From Pseudoneurospora amorphoporcata (taxonomy: Eukaryota > Ascomycota > Sordariomycetes > Sordariales > Sordariaceae), in assembly GCA_033297205.1 (NCBI GenBank), contig MU859173.1, positions 52,177 to 116,176 on the forward strand: a DNA stretch of 64,000 nucleotides, given 5' to 3'. The notes under the pieces were generated by a model. It searched no databases, was not told where the DNA came from, and saw only the letters and a program-made list of their open reading frames with translations. The position numbers were made by a program, and so were the translations under genes. Position 1 is the first letter of the stretch, and the number at the start of each line of letters is the position of its first letter. This document shows positions 12,057 through 24,189 of this stretch, in pieces.

Positions 12057-15000
12057 TTTCGAGTCGGTCAGTTGTTGAACTTGGTCATATCCAAATTCCG
12101 AACGACAATAGAGAAAAACAATTGCCTCTCTCTTTTGTTAACAATTTCCCTCCCACTCAATTAGCTGCATCTGTTACCAAGACACACACACATACACACA
12201 CACACACGGGCCAGTCCGCTCCCTCTCTCGCCAGTCCCACTGAGCAATGGCTGGATGCCTCTCTTCAATATGCGCAACCAATTGACTTTGGGAAAATAAA
12301 ACGTCTTTGTTGTTGGCGGGATCTTGTGAATCTTGGAATGAGGTATTGTCGTCGTCAATGATCAGCAGCTTCCCCCGGTGGAGACTTGCAGTGACCGTCT
12401 GCCAGGAACAGACGCACCGAGATTGGCGACAACCTGGGCACTGGATGGCCCTGGATGGAAGCGGGACTGGGACTGGGACTGGGACTGGGACTGGGTACGG
12501 GACTGGCGAGTGCAATGACCGAGATCTGGACTGGACACGGACACCCGACTCCCCAGGTCCTGTTCCTGGCTGGCTGGCTGGCTGGCTGGCTGGGAGAGGC
12601 GTGCGACCGTGTCGGATGTCGGATCCCGGAGGAAAGAGAGACGAGACGTAACGTGGACGGAGAAAGGGGAGCGATTTTTATGGGTTCGGATGATGGCGGG
12701 ACTGAGGTACTACTTTGAAATGGATGGACCATGTATTCCGTCTCGGTCTCAACACCCGGAGTTAGAGACAAGTCAACAAAGCCCACGATGTCGTGCCTTT
12801 CGATCCTTGCCACCGTAAAACCAAAAAAAGGCAGCCCTACCAACGATGCCAAATAATATCCGAGAGGGCTGTATGGGATGGGAGATGACCAGGGATCATG
12901 AAAGCGGGAAAAGGAAGGGAAACAAAAAATGGCCCGAATAAAGGTACTAAATACCCCAATGTACTTGCATCTTCATGTATACATCCACCTAGCAAGTAGG
13001 TATGTACTTGCATTTGTTGTCCCACATGGCAATCTCCCTTTCCAATCCCATCCAAATTATAAAAGCCCGTCCACTCCTTCCTCGGTCGTACTCAAGGTAG
13101 AGGAACACTGACAGGCTGAAAAGAGGCCACTGCAGGAAAGACCACAAGCCCCGACCAACGGCAGGACGTAGATTGGCGATAACTCCGTTCCGGATATTGA
13201 TGTATCCCTTTGTACCCGATGACAAAGGCTGCGATATTTCCGGCATCGAGGGCCATACCATCATTCCACAAGGGACCGAACTCGAGGAATGCAGGGGGCT
13301 GAAAGTTTAACAGCTAATCACCGACCCTTTTCCCTTTTGAGATACTCCCGAGGTATTGAATCTTACGTGCCGCACTTCGGAGACATTCATGTGCTCAAAC
13401 CGTCCGTCCGGCACCTAAGGTACCTGCACACAGGGCACCTAGCTTCTCCAACTTGCATAGAATCACCCAGGCCTCAGCACTCACCAGCAATTCGGGTCGC
13501 TGTTGTGACAAAAACAGGGCCAAGGTAGCAGGTACCTGAACATCACATCGCATCAACAGTGGACCAACACACTCATTCCAGGTTTAATCCGGTAACCGGG
13601 CGCAATTGCGGGGAATATGCCAATTCGCAACGGAATGTCAAGCGATGGAATGGAGAGCCTCAAATTCAATCTGGTCATTACGTACAAACTCTGTTTCGGT
13701 ATTCCGAACCACTCCTGCACCTTGTCGTTCGACGGTTCGTTATCTCCGCCATCGCCCGTAGCTGGCTGGCACCACCAAGTGGGATATGCCCGCGCCGAGC
13801 CCGCCAATCCGCCATTTAAACCCGCCTGGCACCCGTCGTTTCCGATGCGCCCGCCCGGGAAGTGGAAGGGAACCAGTGGGAACCCACTCAAGGCAAGACA
13901 AAAAGGCTGTGCCCGGCAGTCATGTGACCTGACCTCACCTTTCTCGCCTTCTGTTTTCACTCGGATTGTGATTCCATTTCTCGCTTTCACAATCCCCCTC
14001 TGCTTCGACCATGCCTACCTACTAGCCGAAACCCTCACAATCCAGGTTGCTCAGCCCACGGGCATAAAGGCATCACTGAAACAAGCACAAGCAAAGGCAC
14101 GTTCAACGTTAAGAAAGAAAAAAAAAAAAAAAAAAAAAAAGGCGACGCGACAACGAAACAACGAAACAAAAACAAACAAGAGAAAAGCGCAGAAACAAAA
14201 CCACAGAAAACAGGGTCCAATTCCCCCCCGAGTCGGGTGCCACGCACTGCTGCAGCGTAATCATTCCGCATACCTACTTACCTACCTACCTACATTAGCT
14301 ACATATACGTGCTCTCCAGCAGAGCCGGGGCTCAGTAGTATTTACCAGGAGATTGCTCCCTCCGTAGAAGCCGAAAGCCCGACCCTTGTCCTTGTGAGCT
14401 TGTGCAACTACAGCTGCTGCTTCCTGCTTGCCTACCTACCCTGGCGAGATGACAAGTTGGGACGGGAGTTTCCGAGCACCGAGATTCCGCTGAATGGCCG
14501 GCCCGGGCAGGCAAAGTGATGATAAGATTGCCAAGGCTCGCTTATCTCTTACCAGTCAAAGAATTATTCAGCCAATCAATGTTCAGTTTGGTCCTTTCAC
14601 CGATAACATCAAACTCCCAAACCCCAATCCTACATGTCCGCAGCCAGCAAACCGGATTGACGCCGGTGCAAGGAAAACTTGAACATTCACATTTCTAGCG
14701 TAGGGCGGAACGGCTGAAAACTTAGTTGGGTTGATCGTCCTTCTGGAGGTCATTTGACCTTGTATGTATGTACGTATTTTATTTCCTTGCGCCACCCTGA
14801 CGAACCGGAGCAAAACCGAAGGAATCAAATCCGATGCCAAGAAACATCTGTGAAAGAAGCCAAATGGAACTGTGACGGAGAAGTACCTACAACCAAATGA
14901 GCCTTCAATTGTTCCCAACTGCAACGGAATAATAGGACACAAACGGGCTTCACCAATGTCACCACCACCACAAACGGTGCATACCACCTCAGAACTTCGA

Positions 15001-16784
15001 GTCCACTTGATACATAAAGTACCGGTACTACTGCACCTGGCTGCAATGGAGAAGATAGATAGGTAGATAGATACCTTGAGCCTGCCGATGGATGACCTGG
15101 CAATGTCAACACAACACCACAACTTCCATCACCACGTGCACTGCACGCCTCGCCCTTCTTACATCCTTCTTCGCTCCCGAACTGAAGCTTTTGAATAATG
15201 TATTCTAGAAGCAGCACCGCAGTTTACACAAAAAATCATGGCTGAGCTTCTAATTCCACTTTAACTTGAGTCGTCTCAATACTTGGGTTGCAACGTCGGG
15301 TGGGCATGTCTGTGGTTGGGCCCGTACAAGTACACGAACCCAAACACGACAGCGAGATCGTAAGCCACGACGACAACCTCATCTATGTAGATGGAAACCC
15401 ATTCGCACATCTACACTATGGTCTAGTCGCAGGACCGGTCAGATAGATCTCTCGGTCACTTCAGTTCCACTTCCACCTCTACCTCCGAGGTCTTATGAAC
15501 CAACTTTGCAGCCCACTTATCCCATTGATGTTGATTTAGGTTCTCCAACTGGCCTCCCCCCCCTTTTTCTTTCTCCAACCTACCTACTGTACTTACTTCC
15601 CAGCCCGGACCGGAGATAACACATTGATCTCACTCACTCACTTCCCGACACGACTGGACTCGACCGTCGTGAGCCCCACTCATTCCCATTCCCTCCGATC
15701 TCCGGGCCGTTATATAGAATATGGTCTCCATTTTTGTCTGAACGTACACTAAGGTACATACATACATACATATAACAGCCGACCGATCCGTTACCTACGT
15801 TTAATAGAAGTCCGGGTCGGGTCAGGTTCGGGCGCACCGGGTACTTCCCCACTTTCAAGTCCGGCCGGCGCGGCGCCAAACGTACACTACACTTTATCAA
15901 CCACCCGATCGGAACCTACCTCTACCTACTGTAGTCTAGCCTAGGTACCGGCCGGCTTCCATTTTTGTGACTTTGTCCGACCGGGTCTGGTACGTACATG
16001 CGTTTAGTTATGTTATGCCCCTGTGCTGCTGCCCTGAATACCTAACGAACGGACAAGGACTGGAACCCAAGTAGGTGCATTCATTGCATCGTAAGTTCGT
16101 AACGGACAGAAACGGAGCTGTGCAGTGAGTGGAATTGTTTGTTTTGGTTCGTTTTCTCACCGTTGAAACTTGAAAAACTTGAAATTTGTTTACAAGTACC
16201 TAAACCGAGCGAGTGTGGCTGCGGGCTTTGCGAGAACTGCCCGTACGTAATGCGAACAGCAAGACTACCTTACTGTTGCTGCTGCTGCGCCACAAACGGT
16301 TTTGCATCGTCGTTGCGTTTAATTTACACTACACTAGGTATGTAAATTCACATGGTGGTGTGGTGTGGTTTTGGTTTTGGTTTTGGTTTTTGGAAACCGG
16401 AACGGGCTTGGGACTTGGAACATCAGCATACCTCGCATACTTCCCGTTGCATACCACGCGTTGCATGCCTCCCAGCTCAGCCTACATACACCACGCAGGA
16501 CATAGTAGGTAGGTATTGCGCTTTGTCATTCACAGGGCAACAATCCATTTTTATTCTTTCGGCTTCGGCTTGGCTTGGTAATTATCAAGGTACATGTACC
16601 GGTACCGGTACCTAAGGTATGTAATAATTCCGCTGATGTAACTGATCCCCCAAATCTGGCCCGGCCGGGGACGAGCACGTCGCGAGCTTGCTATCTCTAA
16701 CTATCCCCTAATCAAGCTGACATGGACTGCCATGCTCCCCAACCTGTTCTACAGGATTTGTTCGTCTCCCCTACTACGGCACTT
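12057..16784. other. Long gene-poor gap with simple repeats
   Basis: No gene can be supported in these 4.7 kb. Upstream of the Zn2Cys6 regulator lie an (AC)n-like run (12181-12207), a hexanucleotide array GGGACT (about 12462-12496) and a GGCT array (about 12566-12593). An A-run sits at about 14119-14141. TACCTACC and GGTACC words are frequent; for example GTACCGGTACCGGTACC lies near 16596-16613. A 300-codon plus-strand frame at 13617-14519 reads through the A-run and looks non-coding. Confidence 0.55.
12462..12496. repeat. GGGACT hexanucleotide tandem array
   Basis: Five or more copies of GGGACT lie in the presumed upstream region of the Zn2Cys6 regulator. A GGCT tetranucleotide array follows about 70 nt away. 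Confidence 0.85.
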
Positions 16785-18691
16785 TCACTTCTCTCCCATG
16801 CCCTTTTTCCACTTCGATATTGTAGTGCGGTCGATGCCAAACTCGCGGGCAGCCCTGGCTATCACCCCATGTTGGTCGTATCTTGCTCGTATAAATCTAA
16901 TCACCTCGTCTTTCTGTTCATCCGAGTATGGGGAATTGTACGCCTGTTTCTGGGCCACTTTCTGGACTTCATGCCTTTCCCTATTTTCCCCATCCTCTGC
17001 GTTGTGCTCCTCTTCGGCCTTGTTTCTCTCCAATGACTCCCTTTTTCGTTCAGTAGCCATCCACCTGCTCACCCTGTTTTCGGGCACGTCAAATTTGAGG
17101 GCAGCCTCTTTCTGAAGGTCAGGTCTGGGGGAGCTTTCTTGTATGAACCTAATAACCTCCTCCCGTAATCCGGGAACTTCACGCAGATCCCACCACTGTG
17201 TCACTGTGTCAATATTTACGCCAAAATCATAAGCCGCAGCGGCGAGGCTGAGTTGCTTGTCTTCGTTACTTGTCCTCCGGTCCTGAATATACTTGATGAC
17301 GTTGAGTTTTCGTTCATGTAACAAAACCTCTTCTCGATTATCCCACCAAGACTCTATTACTCTGGCCCTGATGCCGTATTGAGTGGAATAGGCTCTGTAC
17401 ATATCCACCAGCTGACGTCCATTGCGCTTCCCACTTTCTAACATTTTGACCATCTCAATTTTCAATTCCAGTGGCCATCTCCCGCTCTCCTCTCTTTGTC
17501 TTGCATAAGTAGACATTAATTGCCCTACACGAACTTCTGCTGAAGTAGGACCTGATTGCTCGACAGGTTCGGATCTCGCTCTTTGGTGTCTATTAAGCGT
17601 CATCAATGTTGGTACGGGGCTTGATATTATCTTATCCCCGATGCAGATGCAATCTGCCGGTGGTAAAGAGTGACTGTGACAAGTCAAGCAGGTTGGCCTT
17701 CCACTATCGCAGCAACGTTTTGCTTGGCGGCAAGGCTCACACGATTGAGGAATCTGCACTCGCTGCGTTTCAGGACAGCTCTCTCCACCAGTTTGGGCAA
17801 GCTCGGATATTTGTGGTTGATCGGGGAGATTAGGGCCTTGGGCGGGCTGCGCAGGGTCGGGCAACAAGGTCCTTAAGCGCTGTCGGTGTACGTGATTGTC
17901 TTCACTGAGAGGTTGTGCAGGCTGCACTGGAGTGTCGCTCTGGGTAACGTGTCCCGCATGGCTCGGCGAATCATAGCCTTGAAAAGTATCAACCAGCTCC
18001 GGCGGGGATAAACCATAAGGCTGGATATGCTGTTCAATGACAGGAAGTGGTTGTTGATGAGTCGAACCTGGTTGTGCAAGCAACGATTGTTGATACGAGT
18101 GAGCTGGCTGTCCGGCAGGTAACAGTTGTTGACAAATCTGAGCCGGTGCGCCTGATTCAGATGGCATTTCAGCCGAGTAATTGATAGCCTGGCTGTCGTC
18201 TAGCGAATCGAGGCAAGACAAGATTTCACTGTCCTCTGCAATATCCCATTTCGGTGTGAACCCTTGGTTCTCATGCCCACTCTGCTGCTGGTCAATGTCG
18301 GCCAAGTCGGAAGAATTTCCGGAAGCACGAGGCTGCGTATGAGATGACGGATGGGCAGGAACAACACTCGGTTTGATCGGATGATCAGGACCGCGTGGCC
18401 TTTGTTGAGCGGACGGTTGAGCTAGACCGAGAACACTGTCAGGGTCAGCACTCACGACACGGTAACCATCAGAATAGGCTCGTCAGAGTATTTTCTTGGT
18501 ATAGGGCTTACTTACTATTCATCCGTCTCCTGGTCCCACCCCTCAATGACCTCTGGCACCAACCACTGGTGCCAGTCCACATCATCGCCTGTATCATCAC
18601 CCACTCCACTTCCCTCGCCCAGAGTACTTGAGCTGTCAGGCCAACTTTCTTGTTCGTCGGCCATCTCGGGGACTTGCAGTCTTTTTGACAT
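16785..18691 (-). CDS. Zn2Cys6 cluster plus four tandem helix-turn-helix units (608 aa, 2 exons)
   Basis: Exon 1 is 18691-18516 and exon 2 is 18435-16785. The 80-nt intron has GTAAGT, branch GCTGAC and GACAG, and it creates a Tyr codon across the junction (phase 2). An in-frame ATG at 18664 is an alternative start. The N-terminus is acidic (GDDTGDDVDW). Residues 60-285 are Gln/Pro-rich. Residues 291-321 form a binuclear-cluster pattern (C-X2-C-X6-C-X6-C-X2-C-X9-C, CEPCRQAKRCC). Four ~45-50-residue units follow at about 377-428, 431-480, 482-524 and 562-605. Each ends in a recognition-helix-like segment with a conserved Trp (VIESWWDNRE, VTQWWDLRE, VSRWMATER, ISKWKKGM). The last unit (AAREFGIDRTTISKWKKG) is a clear homeodomain-like/transposase-type HTH. 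It is probably a DNA-binding protein. Zn clusters are usually paired with the Fungal_trans domain, so this pairing is unusual. Function unknown. Confidence 0.8.
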
Positions 18692-20326
18692 CTTCGTCTC
18701 AACCGTGTCGTGTCGTGTCGTCTTGTGGCGTATGGTATTGTGCTCTTAGGCTGACTGGTACGGCGTGTCGGGTCTGGTGTGGGTGGTCTGGAAGCTCCGC
18801 CGTCACTGCACCGGTAAATGCGATAGTGATGCTGCAGGGCTGAACTAAGTAAATCTATGAGCGGTAATTGTTCAAAGAATAAGTAACTCTGTGGAACGTA
18901 CATGTGATGATGTTGATGCTGGAAGACACAGTTGGTTCGAGATGAAAAGGTTGGATGCAAAGGGCAGATACTCACTGTCAGCAGTCCTTGAGGCAATAAG
19001 ATACTTCTTGCCATCATAAAAACGGCCAGGCTGGAGCCACCTGAGGGTCCGGAGAAAAGTTAGAGTCCATGGTTTGAGGTTGCTCTGACGTCAAGCCTTT
19101 GCTGTCCTTTCTTGATCCCATCTGTAGAGCGTCGTTATGTAAGGGGCAAGTGCCAAGTACATTGGAGTGCATCGGTAAGCTTCATAATGGTAACGGAGAA
19201 GGCGAGCAATGCGAAAGTGGAGAGACGATGAAGGTGCTAGGGAGAAGGCCGGAGGGTGAAAGGAGAAACGACCGAGAGCATGCCGGGAAGCAGGTATCGC
19301 GGGGAAAGGAACAGAAGTAGAAAGGGCAGCAGGACATCCGTAGTTGAGAACGAAGAAGGCGGACAGCACACAATGAAGACATGATGACGGAAGGAAGAGA
19401 AGGTGAAAGAGGAAGAAGCAAGAAATTGAGCATCGCACAGCGAGAACCGATGAACTGGGAGAGTGGATGCTTCAGGTCTCGGTGGTGACTGCCTCAAGTC
19501 CGTGAGTGATGAGGACGAGAATGGAAGGAACCGTATGCTCTCAAGGAAGGAGTAAACGAATGAGTAATCCAATTCTCTTCCCGCCCGACCGCTTGGTCTC
19601 AACATGGAAGTCAACTGGTACCAGCCTGCCTCGGTCCTGCCTGGAATTTGAATATTCTGGGAAATCTCCCTCCCCAGAACAGAACTGCCCGCTGCCCACG
19701 ATCTTGCATCACACTTATGATGCTTCCAAGTGAGAAACTTTCCTCGCTATGCCAAACCAAATTAAGTATTTCCAAAAGCTGCTGATATCCACCAAATGCC
19801 GTATCCTTGGCCGAGCAGCAAGTCTGCCAAAACATTGCCGCCACGACCACTGGACATGAACGATGGGGTGCCATTCCCGATTCTCATGTCCCAGATCCCC
19901 AAGTTGCCTAACTTGAAACGATGCCATGACCTGAACTCAACTCTAACAAACCAAAAAAGAACAAAGAATTCCTGTATTTCCCGCACACCTCATGCTCAAA
20001 GTTTTTGCTTATCAAAAGTGGGATCGAATCATTATACATATGATGGTTGTGAGAGAACACCAACATGACACTGAATGGAACCTTCCAAAGCTTTTTTAGT
20101 CTCCAGGTCGCGTTGTTTTGCCAACTGACTGACTGACATGTCATGTCATGCCATCACCTCTCTTCCTTCCATCCACCAACCGATCCATCCATTGCCTGAC
20201 CATTTCTATAAATTCTCATGCGCCTGCCTGCCGTTAACTTGGGGCCAAGTGGCTGCTATCTATCTCGCAGCTGCTCGGTCCTTGTAACTCCGTTAAACGT
20301 CATCCAAAACAAAGTGCTATTCGCGC
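18692..20326. other. Intergenic, no supported gene
   Basis: This lies between the start of the Zn/HTH gene and the stop of PDH E2. Minus-strand open frames of 60-170 codons exist but show no coding character or splice logic. Part of it may be the 5' leader of the Zn/HTH gene. Confidence 0.45.
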
Positions 20327-21969
20327 TTAAAGGAGGAGCTCGAGGGGGTTCTCGATGACCTTCTTCAACTCGCGGATCCACTCGGCACCGACAGCACCAT
20401 CGACAACCTTGTGGTCGAAGCTGGCAGTGACGATCATCTGGTCATCCCAAGCAACACCGGTGGTGCCATCCTCGTTCTCAACAGGGACGGCAACCTTCTG
20501 GGTGGCGCCAACGGCAAGGATGGCGGCCTGGGGAGGGTTGATGATGGCAGTGAAGCTCTGGACGGCGGGGTTCATGCCCATGTTGGAGATGGAGATGCTG
20601 CCACCCTGGTACTCCTCGGGCTTGAGCTTGTTGTCGCGAGCCTTCTTGGCGAGCTCCTTGACGGCGGCCGAGATGCTCTCAAGACCCTTGCCCTCGACAC
20701 CCTTGACGATGGGGGTGATGAGGCCGGTGGGGGTAGCGACGGCAACGGAAACATCGACAGTCTCGAACTGGCGGATGACACCCTCGCGCCACGAGCTGTT
20801 GACGGTAGGGACGCGCTTGGAGGCAACGCCGATAGCCTTGATGAGGAAATCGTTGACGGAAAGCTTGTAGCGGCCCTCAGCAGAGCTGTTGAGCGCCTGG
20901 CGGAGCTTGAGGAGCTTGCTGACGGAGAGGTTGGTGGAGACGAAGAAGTGGGGGTTCTCCGAGACCGACTCCTTCAAGCGGGCGGCAATGGTCTTGCGCA
21001 TGCCCGAGATGGGGACATCGGTGTAGGCAGCAGCGGCGGCACCAGCAGCAGCGGGAGCGCCGGAGACGGCCTTCTTGACATCCTCCTCGGTGATCTTGCC
21101 GCCGGGACCGGAGCCCTTGACGGTGCTCAGGTTGACGCCCTTCTCGAGAGCGAGTCTCTTGGCAGCAGGGACGGCGTTGGGCTCGCGCTCGAGGGCAGTC
21201 TGGAAGCGGCCGCCCAAGCGAGCGTTCTCGGGCTCGGGAGCGGGGGTAGGAGCGGGGGTCGAGACGCTGGCAGTGCTCTCGGCCTTGGGCTCCTCCTTGG
21301 GGGCAGCGGGCGAGGTCTCGCCGCCGGCATCCTGGAGGGTGAAGTCCTTGAAAGCGCTGATGTCGGTGCCCTCGTCAACGAGAATGGCAATGGGCTAGAG
21401 TGGGAGGAAGAGGTACGGTTAGTATGGGTCAAGCCAAGGTGACGCAAGGCGTGTAGACCGTCGAGGCATGACATGTAGCCCGACAGATAGACGAGGTACA
21501 CGGCACGAGGTGCACGAGGCATACGGAAGAGTGGATTCAGGGTCGAGTGGGGAAGAGGTGTCGGGTGGGAGAAGCATGGAGTCATGGAGTTGGAGTTTAG
21601 GGCTGGAGTTTGGCAGGTATGATGACTCGTGGCTTCTCTGAAGGGGATAGCACTTACATTGCCAACGGGGATGTCCTTCTCGCCAGTTTCCTTGAGGATC
21701 TTGGCGAGGACACCGTCCTCCTGGAACTCGAAGTCCATCTGGGCCTTGTCGGTCTCGATCTCGACGAGGACCTGACCGGGCTCGATCGAGTCACCGGGCT
21801 TCTTCTGCCACGCGCCAATACCACCGGCGGTCATGGTGGGCGAGAGGGCAGGCATCCTGACGACGGTGTGAGGGGGGTACGAGGCGTACCATCTTGTGAG
21901 GCTGGGGAGGGCAACACGGGCGACGCTGGCCTGGCGGAGAGCCTGCCTCGAGAGGACGGGGACGATCAT
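20327..21969 (-). CDS. mrp-3: Pyruvate dehydrogenase E2, dihydrolipoyl acetyltransferase (459 aa, 2 exons)
   Basis: Exon 1 is 21969-21658 (104 codons) and exon 2 is 21394-20327. The 263-nt intron (GTAAGT to CTAG) is in phase 0. The protein is the acetyltransferase core of the mitochondrial pyruvate dehydrogenase complex and transfers acetyl groups from lipoyl-lysine to CoA. Residues 1-30 look like a mitochondrial presequence (Arg, no acidic residues). The lipoyl domain spans about 35-112 with the lipoylated Lys75 in ETDKAQMDF. An Ala/Pro-rich linker follows. The peripheral-subunit-binding domain is about 178-214 (VPAAKRLALEKGVNLSTVKG). The catalytic domain runs to the end with the active-site motif FDHKVVDG (His432, Asp436). 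The length is close to the Neurospora protein also named MRP-3; that symbol is from memory of the family. The gene lies head-to-head with SEC7, 2.2 kb apart. Confidence 0.96.
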
Positions 21970-24189
21970 GGTGAGAGTTGTGTGAGGGTTGGTTGTGAGA
22001 AAGGTGGTGATTATGGAATGTTTATGTGGGGATTTCAGAGCTGGAGGAGCAGCAGCAGCAGCAGCAGCACTGGTTGGGAGCTTGGGGGCTTGGAGAGGGG
22101 AAGGGCCGGGGGAGGGACGCGGGTTGGAGAAAGCTGCTGCGGAGGCCGGGATGATGAACGGATTGATCGCAGGCCAAGCAAATTAAGCAAAAGAGCTAGT
22201 AGTGATCTCAATGCTTCGCGGTATGAAGGGTGGCCTGGTGAATGTAGTGTAAGTCGTCGACTGCGCGAGTCAGGTGTTGCGGAAAAAGAGTGGAAAAAGA
22301 ACGGGAAGAGTGCAGGTTGGAAAGAAGACTTGCGCGAGATTGTGTATCCAATGTTTGTTTCGTGGCGGGGAGTGCGGGCGGGCACGGCGGGCATAAGGTA
22401 CAACAGAAAGTTGACAGCGGGACACGGAGCCGGCCCTCAGTCGGCGACACTCGTAGTAACTTTTTTTTTTCTCTCATCACCACTCTCTCCCAACAGTTGG
22501 GGGAAGCTTCCCCCCAGGGCCCGTGCCAAGACCAAATGATTTCAGGGCTAGCACGGCCTAGCATCTGCCCAATGGGTCCAAGAACACACGGCTCGCCCGG
22601 CTCAGCAAAGACGGGAGTAGTGACGCTAAGCCAAGAGGGGTTGAGCGACTATTCTAAGCGATTACCTGGATGCCCCTCAGTGTCGAGAGTGTACTCTATC
22701 TTTGATAAGGGGTCGCAATCATCAATTGGACATGTCAAGCCAGCTTTGGAGAGGCCATATGAATAGCTGATGCTGTGCCGAGACTGCTGACTTTGAGGAA
22801 TCCTCCGATGAGTAAAAACAGAAGAGCCGTTGACAAGTTGACATGGGACTGACAGCTGCAGGGCGGCAGGAGTGACGGGTTCTACGGGTCCATAGCGGTT
22901 CGCGCTAAGGTATGTACGGATTACGTTCTGCGGGCCGGCCGGAGGGTTGATGGCGATGCAATTATTCTTACAGTATTCATCTCCCGTCCAAGAGGACTTA
23001 TTACATGAACAGGGCAGGAGAAATCATACAGAATCGGATGGTGATGATGGTGTTGGTATCAATCTCTGAACAGATTTCGTCTTGGAGTTGCCTTGCGGTG
23101 ATATTTCAAGGCACTTGGAATGTTGACGCCAAAGGCAAAACATTGAAACGGAAGTTACACGTTGGCCGTGATGGAGCTTGATGGATGCGAAAGATGTCAT
23201 GGATCGCCGGCCGACAAAGGTCAAAAGACTGACAGGCAAAAGAGCCGGGATCCATCCATCTGAAGAATGGATGGCTTCCATCGGATCCTCCAAAGAGTGG
23301 ACGGCCGGCAAGAGCCGCAACAAGACCAGCTGCCAAGCCATGCACCATTCCAAGGCCAAGGGCGCAGTTCCGGCAGGCACAGATAAAGAGAGATAAGAGT
23401 GTACGTGTAGGGTCAGGACTGGTCTGTGCTCGGCACAGCAATCCCGTCAGGGTCTTGGTGGACCCACTCTCTTAATTGAAGGCATGCTGTCAACTTCCAC
23501 ACAGGCCGCCCATTAGAGCCTCAATCCTGAAACATGATTGGCCGAAACAGCAGGACAACACTGGAGATTCAGAGGGGAAAGCGACCCCGTCCACCCGCCG
23601 ACTCGGACCTTACTCAGGACACGGACAGGACTCGGGCTTTGGAGGCCGAGATTCGCGAAGAGAGATTGCACCCAGCGATCCAGTACCGGGACCAGCATTG
23701 TCGTCTACCGATGAAACTGGCGATCTCCATACTACCTACCTTGGTTTCTTCCATTGTTCCAGAAGGAGGACAACTACCTTACCCTTGGCCTACAGCGACA
23801 GTGTCCAGAAAGTCTACAACCGAACAACCTCGAATGGAAGCCAACTGAAAGCTGCCACTGCTGCTGCTGCACCCTGACGAAATAGAATACTGCAACCAAC
23901 CGAGCCACGAAACGAACACCTACCTCTTTACCTAATACGAAGGAGCCGAACGGATATTCTACCCGAGCAGCCACCGAACAAAGAGAACTTACTTCTTTGC
24001 TATTCAGCCCCCATTGCGTTTCCATCTTACAAACACGACTCAAGAAGAGGACACGACCACCGACTGACAGACAGCCCTCCCTCCGCTTACACGATTCTCT
24101 CTCCTCGACAAACAAAAAAAAACCCCCGTCAGATGTGCTGAAGCTCCACGACGAATGGCCATCAGTCCCGCCCTCGGCCACTCCCAACC
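21970..24189. other. Shared upstream region of PDH E2 and SEC7
   Basis: This 2.2-kb region lies between two divergent housekeeping genes. The part next to SEC7 (about 23.9-24.19 kb) is C-rich/pyrimidine-rich with an A-run and looks like a 5' leader. The short upstream frames starting at 23476 and 23534 may be uORFs or chance. No separate gene is supported. Confidence 0.5.

Noticed and set aside
13617..14519. 300-codon plus-strand open frame in the 12-17 kb gap
   Set aside because: It reads through an A-run as poly-Lys and TACCTACC repeats, with no recognisable domain or composition typical of the real genes here.
20411..21442. 343-codon plus-strand open frame over PDH E2
   Set aside because: It is a shadow of the GC-rich codon usage of the real minus-strand gene.
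23476..23877. 133-codon frame upstream of SEC7
   Set aside because: It lies in the probable 5' region and lacks coding character; at most a uORF.
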